The notes beneath the pieces were generated by a model. It saw only the letters and a program-made list of their open reading frames with translations. It searched no databases and was not told where the DNA came from. DNA of 64,000 bases from Neurospora intermedia (lineage: Eukaryota; Ascomycota; Sordariomycetes; Sordariales; Sordariaceae): positions 2,542,001-2,606,000 of the forward strand of contig BTPP01000007.1 of NCBI GenBank assembly GCA_037102815.1. The letters run 5' to 3'. The position numbers were made by a program, and so were the translations under genes. Positions 54,171 through 64,000 of this stretch are shown here, one piece after another. The stretch's first letter is position 1. Every line of letters starts with the position of its first letter.

Positions 54171-57100
54171 AACGCGCTTTTTTACTATATAAACTTCTAT
54201 AAAAATATAAAATAAAGTTGTAAAAGGGCGATACTATCTAAGTTCCCCTTAACTAATAATCTATTAATATTCGAAATACTAATTTATAAAAATAAGGAAA
54301 TTTTAAAGGGACTACTATTTAACTATACCTATTTCCGTATTATAGTAAGGTTATTACTTACTATTATTAAAATAGAAATTTATATAAACCCTAGTGTAGT
54401 AAAGATAATTATAGGTCGGAAGTTCCTTTCTACCTTCGATTATACTATTTTAATTAAATACGCTACTAAAATACAAGGAATTAGCGGTAAATCCTTTAAA
54501 TTAATAGAATAGGCGACTTTTATTCTCTTTATTAAAAGTACTATTGAAGGAAAACTAGGCTTTATTAAAATTAAAGTAGCGGGCTAGGTAATAGATAAAC
54601 TCTAACTTAATTTATTATTAGCTAATTTATTCTTCTACCCTTAATAAGCCGATATCGACTATAATACTAAATTAATTACTTTCCTAGATATAGGCCCCCT
54701 TGTAATTCTATTTAGGGTATAATAGTATAAGGTTAAATGTATACGGAAGGTTATAGTATTAAAGAAAATAATATTACAATTAAGAGAGGGAGTAATAGTA
54801 TTAATCTATTATAAATCCCTACCTAAAGGATAAAACTTTATATTTAATTCTAAGAACGGAAGCGCTATAAATATAATAATTAATTATAAATCGTTTAAAT
54901 TAGTCCTCTTTAAAAATTTAACCCGTAGGGTACAAATTATCCTTAAGAAGTAGTATATTAATTATATTAAAGAATATAAGAATAGTAAATACTTTATTAG
55001 TAATTAGAACGAAATTAAAATAATAGCCTTCTCTATCCAAATATTTAATACTTTTAATGAAGACCCTATAGTTACCGTCGACGAAATAATCGAATATATT
55101 ATAGTTAATTATATCCCTCCGGTTAACTTCGAAATAAACTTTACTCCTACTATTAAAGTAGCCGCCCGAGGGTAGTAGTTTAAACCTGAAATTACTAAAC
55201 TATCCGCCGTCCCCGAAAAATATTTAATATTAGATATTCGTATGGATAGGCCGGAAATAGTAATAAAGGAGGGCGTATATATTTATATAGTTAATAAGGA
55301 ATATACTTAAATTTTAAAAAAATTCGTATAATCCTACCTATCGCTTTAGGTTAAGGAAGGATTAGTAAATATATTAGAGGAGGAATATATACGGGTACTA
55401 TTAGTAGAAGGTTAGTAAAATTGGAAAGTAATTATAAAAATATATCTATTAAGTAAGAAGGAACAAACTATTATTAACGAAATTTTCAATATACTATACA
55501 AATAAAGTAAAATATAATAGGTTATTTAGGTAACGCTATTTGTATACCCCATCTTTATTATTTAGAAAGAGACTAAGGATAGGAAATAGAAGGGGCGTTC
55601 CGTCGTCGATATACGGGTTATTAACGGCCTAACTATATTAAATAATTATCCCCTCCCCTTACAAAACGAAATAATTACTTTTATAAGGGGTAAATTCTTT
55701 ATTATAATTATTAATGTAGTAGCCTTTTTTTACCAATTCGAAGTATAGTTAGACTATTAGGACCGGCTAATACTTATAATATATAGAAGATTTAAGGCTC
55801 CTACAGTTACCTAGATAGGTTTTTACAATACCCTTACTTATATATAAAAATTTATAAACCGCCTCTTCAATAATTATAAGGACTATTACTACGCGTATAT
55901 TAATAATATTATTATAGTATCTAACTCGTAAGAAGAATATATAATATATTTAAAAACTATATTTAAGCTATTCGCTTCTAAGAATATTTTACTCTCGCTT
56001 AAAAAATTATTTTTAAGCTATTCTAATATTAAGTTTCTAAATTTCCGGATAGATAACTTCGGACTACAAAATACCGAATAGCGAATTAAAGCGTTTAAAA
56101 AACTAGTATTCTCTAATTAACTTAAGGCTCTTAAATAGTACTTAGGGGTATCCGGCTTCCTTCGTTATCTAATTCCCTACTACACTCAATTCTCAAAACC
56201 CCTATAACGGCGTAAGGTACAACTTTTAACCGCGGGACGTACCGAGGGAACAATTGTCAACGGTAAGCCTACTAAGAGAGCTGCCTATTATATTCGTACA
56301 AAGTTCACCCCTACGCCCAAAGAAGAAGCCGCTTTTAAAGCTATCTAAATGGAAATTTATAGTAGCGCTATATTTTATTACTTTAATCCGGATAAGTAAG
56401 TATTTTTATAAATTAATAGTTCTATTAAAAAAGGATTTAGTATTATACTCTTTTACTTAAAAGGCAACTACTACTAGGAACCCAGCTCGTATATACCTAC
56501 AAATTAAATACTCCCTATCCTTTTCTTTAGTAAGTATTTAATTAACGCCGAAATAAGGTATAGCCCCTCGGAATTAAAAGTCGCCTACCTAATATAAATA
56601 ATTAAGAAGCTACGTATATAGATTTATTTATATAATAAAACGGTTATTATACTTACCGACTACTCTACAATTAAAAATATCGTCGAATAGAAATTACTAC
56701 GTACTACTTCAACCGATAGGGATAATAGGCAATTAATTAACGCTTCTATTTACCTATTCCAATACAATATTAAGGTCTACTATTTACCGGGAAGGTTTAA
56801 CTTCGTCCTAAATACATTAAATCGACTTCGAACTATTAATAACGTCTAACCTAAACCCAATAGAATACTAGTACTCAACGATATATAATTAGCAGCCGAC
56901 TAAATATTACTAGCCGTAATAGAAGCGATCTTCGACGACGGACTAAAAGAATAATTCGCGGCTACATATAAAAAAGATAGGAAATATACGGCAATTTTCG
57001 ACGACCTTAAGGATTTCCGCCTAGATAACGAGGACGTTGTATTTTTTCAACGCCCGGGCTACCCTTTTTTTATAATCGATAATATAATCTATACTAGCTA

Positions 57101-57269
57101 ACTAAACAATATAAAGACCCTTTATATCCCGTACGACTATGTATAGAAGGTATTAAAGCTAGCGTACAACAAAAAACACTACTTCGGCCGAAATAGAATA
57201 CTTTACGACTTAAAAGAATTCTCTATTATTAATAAAGCCTACTTAGTTAAGAAATATATACGGAATTAC
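54171..57269 (+). pseudogene. Element D pol relic, truncated in integrase
   Basis: It reads as gypsy pol in one frame after gag. Protease-like sequence is expected near 54.3-54.6 kb. RT has V-V-D-I-R...L-N-x-L-T...N-Y-P-L-P at about 55595-55660 and the catalytic box decayed to Y-I-N-N at 55896-55907. RNase H follows with F-F-S-K-Y-L...S-P-S-E-L-K (about 56520-56585) and L-T-D-Y-S-T (about 56650). The integrase N-terminal zinc-finger region starts near 57170 and is cut at 57269, so its Cys pair and catalytic core are missing from the window. Gln-to-stop and Asp-to-Asn changes are typical of RIP. Confidence 0.78.
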
Positions 57270-57850
57270 TGTAAGGGGCGTAGCACAGTTAGCATAGATG
57301 CTGGCCTCAATTAATCGATAAGGTTCTATAAAGAAGAAAAGAGGGTAAAAGAGCGCCCTCTAGGCGGGCATAGCCAACTGTCCTTTTCAAGGGACGTGCG
57401 CGCGCGTACGGGCTACTATAGTACCGTAGCGGCAAGTAACCTAATTAGTCGTATTAGTTGCTGGCCGGTTAAGATTCGGATTAGTAAGATTGCTAATTAC
57501 TCCAACTACGGGTAGTAAGCCCTATAATATTAGCCTCCTCCTCCCTTCTAATTAGAAGATTATTTATAAGCTTGTACCTTATTATATATACCCCTAAAAT
57601 CGGACGATAAGCCTCCTCCTTATTACTATTTATATTACGTTCGAATAATCTATATCTTTTAAATCGCTCCCTCTCTCTCTTTCTTCCTCTTTTCTCCTTC
57701 TTTAATAAAATTATAACCTTCTATTATAAGTATCCCTTATACTGCTATCTCCTTACTGTTTTAACTCTTACCCTCTCTCTCTCTTCTATTCTTTTACTAC
57801 TTCCCCGTTTTTTATTCCGTTATTTATTCTATTCTTACCCTATTTTCACG
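57270..57850 (+). mobile_element. Start of a further insertion (LTR or SINE-like), partly unmutated
   Basis: It begins TGTAAGGGGCG immediately where the element D integrase stops. 57270-57480 keeps CA/TG and CG-rich words (GCGCGCGCG near 57400), then C/T-rich tracts follow to about 57850. The text TAGCACAGTTAGC (57281-57293) matches the Pol III box A pattern at 11 of 12 positions, and GGTTCTATAAA lies about 40 bp on, a weak box B. So it could be a tRNA-derived SINE or simply the LTR of element G. The other end was not found. Confidence 0.4.
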
Positions 57851-59095
57851 CTAATATATCGGTAGTAATTTATTTAAGATATTTAATATTCCTAATTAAT
57901 TTAGTTTCGACTAGTTTGTTTAATTCTAGTAATTCTAATAGTTTTTATAATAGTAATAGTAGTAAGGTTCTTCCCCCGCCCCGTCCGTAATTCCTACTTT
58001 AGCTCCTAAGAAGCTTAAAATCCCTAAGCCGGTTTAAACCCGGCCTAGTACAACTACGGTCGGTATTAATAAGACTATTACCAACAATGCAATTTCGGCC
58101 CTCGTTACTAAAGTAGCTAAACTTTAACTTAATTAGTATATTTATTACCTCTTTTATAGATATAATTATATTACTACTCTTATAGGTAATTCGGCTACTA
58201 TTTATTTACTTTACTAATATAATAAAGTAATTTATAAATTAATTCTAATTTAGGCTTAGGATACTTTCGTAGCTTAATATACCGTCGGTTATATTTCCGG
58301 TCCCTAGTAGGCTATCTTTCTAATTATTTTTAAAATGCTATTTAGTCTTTCTCTCTTAAAAGAAAAAGGTTTTATTCCTATATAAATTATTTATTTTACT
58401 TATTCCGTATTTTAATTCTAATTTTTATAGCGGCTTTTAGGGTAGAGTTAGTATTAAGGCGGCCGTTACCCGCCTACTAAATTCCTCTATCGAGCTTAGC
58501 GAATTTAATACTAATTCTTTATTAAGAATTAAATTAGCTAAATTCTAGAAGAGGATAACCGTCCTAAAATTCAATATAAATTAAATAAGGTAAATAGTAG
58601 AACCCCCTATTATAAGGTTAATAAATAAATTTATCGACTAATATAATAAAGAATTTAAAAAGAAAAAGAAAAAGAAGAAAGAGGCGGCTACTATTACTAT
58701 TATTAAATCCTCCACTCCGGTAGCCGGCCCCTCTAGCACCTAACCTAAACGCCGTCTTCCAATCTATAAGAAGGATAATACTCCTAATAAATACCCTTAT
58801 ACTAATACCCCCGCTACTACTACCCCTCGCGGATTTAAGTAATAGGATATTCCTATCCCCCAACTACCCCTCAAAATCCGTCCTTCGGACAGTATTCGTC
58901 TATTCCCTTTACTATTACCCAACGTACGTTTAAAGAATATTCGCCCTTATAATATATATAAAACTATATTAAAGAATTTTACTAGTAGTAGAAGGGAGGA
59001 TATTAATTCATTTAATATAGATAGTACTATAAGGAATTTATTGGATAATAATATTATAAAAAATATTTAGTATTTTAGGGTAGTTTTAGACTTAA
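57851..59095 (+). pseudogene. RIP-mutated coding relic, unrecognised
   Basis: Plus-strand frames give protein-like text: a Ser/Gln/Asn-rich start (57900-57970), then P-T-L-A-P-K-K-L-K-I-P-K-P and T-R-P-S-T-T-T-V (about 58000-58060), and a run of lysines with Pro/Thr-rich sequence at 58650-58830. It may be a gag of a plus-strand element or an antisense gene in the 3' region of element G. Not resolved. Confidence 0.35.
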
Positions 59096-59599
59096 TCTAA
59101 ATAAAATTCTTATTTAATATAATACTACTTAAGAGTTTTTAACTCCGTTTCTTAGTAATAATTCTATAATTAACTCTATATTATCTATTAATAAATTCGT
59201 AACTTTATATATCGTTAGGCGGATATTTTTTAATATAATAATTAAGGGGTCTATTATTCGTTACTATTGGGCCGTATTTTACTTCGAACCAGTTTAACGC
59301 TACCGTCTTTAAGAATTCTTATAGTAATTCCTAAATTAAATTCTAATACTCTTTCTACTTTACTAGGACTTCTCTAACCACTCCTTTATATTTTTTTATA
59401 ATATTAATATATAGAATCTCTTTAATTTAGAATTCTAATTCTCCTTCGACTTTAATAGCGGGCGGCTAATTATTAGTAAATTTTTAATTTAGGAGGGGGT
59501 TAATAGTAGTTCGATAGAAAAGATTAATATAGAAAATATTATAAATAGTTCGGAGAAGGCTAAAAAACTCTACTATATATAGAAAAAGAATTTTAAAGA

Positions 59600-62500
59600 C
59601 TATATATTTTATATATAATTAGTCAAACTTCTTCTTTAAGTAGTCCATTATATAATTCTTTAAATTGAATTAAACTTTATCCCTAATTTAGAAGTATTTA
59701 GCCGGTTAGTAACGTTAGTTAGCGAATTTCTCTTATTCTTAGGTAGCTATAGTTATAATTGCTTAATATAGGTCTATAATTTACTATAGTTTCTGTACGA
59801 ACTAGTAAGCCTACTTCTTAGTAGAGAGAAGGGGAGTTCTTAGGCGGACTTCTTCCCTTATAATAGAAATTAGAAGTTCTATATCGAACCCGTATATAGT
59901 AAAGAAGGGAAATATTCCAATAGAGGTATTAATACGGTTATTAATAGTTAATTAGGCTATAGGGTACTATTTATCTTAATTGTTTTATATATAATTAATT
60001 ACCGCTCGGAGGTATATATATATTTTTTAATTTATCTGTTCGGAATTACCGTCGGTTTATAGGTAGTAAATTATATTTAAAAGATATTTAATATTAAGGA
60101 ACTTATAAAATTTCGTTTAAAATTAATTAATTTAATTTAACCTTCGGTCGCTTATAATAAACTATAGGAAGCTATAATAATATATAAAATATTATAAGAA
60201 GCGTTCAATATATAACTCGGCTTTTATTAAAGGTATTAGCTTTAATATTATACTCTTACTTAACCAATCCTTAATTACCTAAAAATAAATATTATTATTA
60301 ACTTCCGGGAAGTTTATAATAAAATCTATTTATATTTCTCTATTAAATTAATTTAGTACAGATAATAATTATATTAAGCCCTATTTCTACTTTCTCTATA
60401 CCTTCGTAGAATTATAAGTATAATAATTATGAAGGAATTACTATATATAGGCGCCCAATAGTAGCTAATAGAAGTACTAACTAAACGCAATTATTATACC
60501 CTCGCGACTAGAATAATTAAAGATATATAAATTATAAACCACCTATATTAAAGTAGTATAAAATATATTAAGCTATTAAAATTAGTTTATAAGGTTTATA
60601 GTATTAGACTCTATATATACTAAAGCCCCTAGGATTTAGAAGTAGCCCTCGTAGAGGAGGCGGCCTTTAAAGTTAATACTATAATCTACAATTTAGATCT
60701 TTAATTTCAACGCTAAATTAAAGTATTTATTAATATTTTAAACTATAGTTTTAATTTATTAATAAAAATAATCTTTCGGCGCTATTTAATTCTAAAGTTA
60801 TTACAAATCTGGATTTTCAAATATTTATATATCCTCCCGCCTAGAGAGGACTACCTGGGATACCGAAATCCGAAGCGGCGAATACTTCTCTAATATAAAG
60901 TTTAAGATTATTTATAGGTCGTAGGCTTCCTAGTCCTCCTCTATCGGTATATTTTACTCCCTACGAAAAAGTATATTAAGGACTACGCCCTCTTTCCCCG
61001 GCCGGTATTCAATATTAAAGTTGAAGTAGGATAAATATTTAGCCTACTACGCCTAACGTTCTAAGAACTATTATATTTTTATAAAATATTCGAAGTTATA
61101 ATAGTCCATTAGGATAGTAAAGGATTTATAGCTCTATAATTCTATTAATTATTATTTTAAATAATTAATAATTACTAATATTTCCTTATTATAAATTAAA
61201 TAATTCTATTCAATAGTATTAAACTTCTGTAAATAGTATCCTATAATTATATATTTCCTAATACTATTAACCTCTTAGGAAATAATACCCCCGAACGTAA
61301 AGCCGCTGCAGTCCGTTTCGAGGAACGTCTTTTTATCCGGATTGAATTCGGTAAGAATTAGAGTCCGGGTGAATAGTATTTTCAATAATTAAAAAGCGGC
61401 TTCGTATTCTTTTATCCATTCAAACGTTACTCCTTTACTAATTAATATTATAAGAGGGGCTACAATTTTAAAAAATTAAAATACAAATATTCTATAATAA
61501 TTAATAAATTTAAAGAAGTTATATATACCCTTCTAAGAAGTAGGAGGCAGCTATTTAAAAATCGTTTTAATTTTCTCAGGGTTAGTTTAAACTCCGACGC
61601 CGGTATAAATAATAAACCTAAAATATTTAACCTTTTTAATAGCGAATTTGTACTTATCCGGATTAAAATATAGTCCGGCGTTTAAGAACTTCTATAATAT
61701 AAAACAGACTTTAATTTCGTAATTTATTTTAGAGCTCAAAGTATAAATAAGGACATTATTTATATATACTATATAGAATTTATTTAAATACTCTTATAGG
61801 ATAAAGTTAATATACTATTAAAATATTGCTAAAATGCCCGTTAGTCCGAAGGGGATAATTAACTATTCGAATAAACTATAACGAATCTTAAATACTATCT
61901 TCTACTCCTTTCCTACAGCTATACAAATTTTATAAAAGGCCTATATAATATTAACCTTAGTATATTACTTCGCTCCCTTTAAAATATAGAACATTTTTTT
62001 AATAAATAGTAATAAATATTAATCCGTTCGAATAATAATATTTAAAGTTTAATAGTTGTAATAGAAGTAGAGGCCTCTACCCAACTTCCGGATGAATAAT
62101 ATAGGGGCACCCGCTTTAGAATTATTTACTCTAATAAACCCTTTATTTAGTAAATCCTTTAATATCTTCTTTAGAATAAGAAGTTCTTCGTAGGTTATAT
62201 TATATAATAGGCTAAAAAGTAGGGGAAGTTTTTTACCGTCGGGTCCTTTTTTAATTTCAATTTAATAGTTAATACTAAAGCAATAGGGATTCTATTTATT
62301 AATATTCTCCTTTATTTATAATAGGAGGAAGTTGTAATATATTAGAGGAATTATTTTTTCGAATTATTCTTTAATATAAACCTTCTTTAATTATAGCGCT
62401 TTCTCTATATCCTTTAAACTAATTATATATATAGCTTCCTTAATTATTTTACTATTAAATTCTTTTTATAAACGGCGAATATAGCCTATAAAGGTAGTAG

Positions 62501-62900
62501 CGAATATATAAGTAATAGATTTAATATCTTTAATAAAGTTTGTATCTAATACTTATTCTCCTCCAATATATAGAACCTAATAGTCCGTAATACCTAAATA
62601 TATCCTCTTCTCGTAAGGGACGGAGTATACTTTTATTACTTTTAATTATAATTTATTTAGAATAATAGGAAACTCTAAAAAAGGGATAACGTACGTATAT
62701 ATTAAATATATATACCCGTCAACCTTAATAAGAAAATAAATAAACCTTTAAATAGTAGTTCCCTCTATAGTAGCGGAGGCTCCTTTTATATAATGAAGTT
62801 TAATAGAAATAATAGGAATATTAAGATTTTCAATAACCTTTTTACTAATTATAGTATAGTATTAGCAACCCTTATTAATAAGGGTATAGAATAAATTACA
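59600..62900 (-). pseudogene. Element G pol relic
   Basis: The RT box reads Y-I-N-N-V-L-I-Y (family Y-V-D-D-V-L-I-Y) at 61743-61766. Integrase shows Q-I-D-F-I with ...L-P/F-P-E... then W-L-S-K and I-S-D-R, the last matching the I-V-S-D-R-G segment of the D-D-E core, all in one minus frame at about 60150-60400. The zinc-finger H-x-Y-Y-T-Y-N-S-T-K region precedes it. Stops are TAA/TAG only. Confidence 0.75.
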
Positions 62901-64000
62901 ATTATTAATAACGAATAGGATTAATATAAATTCTATTTCTATTTATAACTTAGATTTAAATTCTTTTACCTTACTTAATACCTTTAAGGGCTCCGGGGCC
63001 CAACTTTACTCCAAAACTACTCTTTTCCCTATTTAAGGGTAGAATTTAACTCTTCGTCCTCTTCCAATAATAGAAGAATCTCTATAGTAATAATTTAAAT
63101 ACAAATATTATTATTTAGGGGAACTACTAGCAAGTAGGAATAATTATTTATATAATAATTAAAAACTCTATAATAGAAGTATAAATTATTATCCTTATAC
63201 TTTTAACGCTCTTTATTAAAAACCTACTTAATACGTTTAAAAGAAGTAAATAAATTTAAACCGCCTCGCCCTCAATTACTATAACCCTTAATAAATATAC
63301 CAATACGAATAATTCTTATAATAGTATTACTATTAATATCCGTAGTATAATTCTTAAATAAATTCGAAGGCGGAATAGAAGATTACTAATATTAGTTATT
63401 AGGCTTCAAAATACTAGTGTAAAACGTAGGGAAGTAAAAGCTACTATTCTAAGTAGAGCGACCCTACTAATTACGAAAGTATTTACAATAGTCTTCTTTA
63501 AATTCAAACGTACGCTTATAACTAGCAATATATTACTATATCTAAGCTACGTACGTACAATAATCGTTTGAAAAATCTACTAAAAAGAGTTTATTATAAA
63601 ATTTCTTATTAATTATATAACGGAGATATACTAGCTTAGCCGGACTCTCCTAATTATAACCGCCGGCTTTTAAAAGTTTATTATTAAAAGTAGCGAAGAA
63701 GGTCGCGAACGGTTCTCCGTCCTTCTAATAAAAGTAAAAGAATTTATTAAAAGTAATATCCTTATTTTAGTACGAACCGAAAATTATTTAAATTTAATCG
63801 AATAAAACTATAGGGTCTTCTTTACCGCGGGCGGTCTTACCGGTTTAGAACCCTTTAAATTATAATTACTTATTGTCGGGGAATATATTAAAAATTTTAT
63901 ACTACGTAGCATCGCAATTAGTATAAAGCCTAATTTTAATATCAGTATTATACGCTTTAATAAATTTATTATAATAAAAGAAGAATATATAAAGCTACTT
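62900..64000 (-). pseudogene. Element G gag relic
   Basis: The minus-strand frame from the window end reads capsid-like text with F-x-T-F-F-A-T-F-N-N-K-L (about 63660-63705) and L-V-Y-L-R-Y-I-I-N-K-K-F-Y (about 63590-63630), patterns usual in Gag capsids of chromovirus type. It is Gln/Asn-rich toward 63.2 kb. The start is outside the window. Confidence 0.6.

Larger units (their letters stand above)
59096..64000 (-). mobile_element. Element G: RIP-inactivated gypsy retrotransposon, continues past the window
   Basis: Minus-strand order gag (about 64.0-62.9 kb), RT (box at 61743-61766), RNase H (about 61.1-61.5 kb), integrase (about 60.0-60.75 kb) is complete for Ty3/gypsy. Its 5' LTR lies beyond 64000. 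The 3' LTR was not identified and could be the TGTAAGG segment at 57270. All frames are broken by RIP-type stops. Confidence 0.75.

Noticed and set aside
58618-58863. 81-codon minus-strand ORF
   Set aside because: Reverse of the AAG/AAA-rich segment. The plus strand gives the better Lys/Pro-rich protein-like frame.

Overview
The window is from a filamentous ascomycete (Pezizomycotina) with an active history of repeat-induced point mutation (RIP). Two kinds of DNA alternate sharply. A GC-balanced island of about 6 kb (roughly 9.75-15.83 kb) carries two intact genes. Nearly everything else is AT-rich, almost empty of CA and TG dinucleotides and full of TA, with coding frames broken almost only by TAA/TAG where CAA/CAG (or TGG) would be expected. 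That is the CpA-to-TpA pattern of RIP acting on transposons. The fungal assignment also rests on a short spliceosomal intron with a CTAAC branch site and on the two gene families present.

Gene island. The first gene encodes an F-box protein (11393-13272, +, one 62-nt intron). Convergent to it is the GPI14/PIG-M type GPI mannosyltransferase I (13949-15439, -), an ER enzyme of GPI-anchor synthesis. About 1.6 kb of unmutated upstream DNA precedes the F-box gene. The GPI14 promoter side ends in a (CA)n tract just before RIP-mutated DNA resumes. The genes have no evident shared pathway.

Left flank. A Ty3/gypsy element (B, 487-9052, minus strand, 300-bp LTRs) sits inside the gag of an older element (A). 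Removing B and one copy of its 5-bp target duplication restores A's reading frame.

Right flank. An older plus-strand gypsy element (D) is split repeatedly. Its 5' LTR is interrupted by chromovirus-like element C (16853-26478, minus, 341-bp LTRs). Its gag is interrupted by element E (27773-51612, 288-bp LTRs, target duplication AATTT). Its integrase is cut at 57269/57270 by further inserted DNA, which continues into another minus-strand gypsy element (G) running off the window. Excising E with one target-site copy again restores gag frame.

Element E is itself remarkable. Only its ends (27.8-28.84 kb and 49.78-51.6 kb) are lightly mutated. Between them lies a heavily mutated block of about 20.9 kb (F) flanked by 43-bp direct repeats. 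F holds at least five decayed genes on both strands, one recognisable as a SNF2-family helicase, the others unrecognised. It also has two tandem-repeat fields and a family of at least eight short perfect or near-perfect palindromes built on AAATCC(T/G)ATAGGGG and its complement, which I saw nowhere else in the window. F is not an ordinary LTR element. I read it as the relic of a large multi-gene mobile or virus-like element of unknown class. Identity and class are inference; the repeats, palindromes and helicase motifs are seen directly. All coordinates of decayed genes are approximate.
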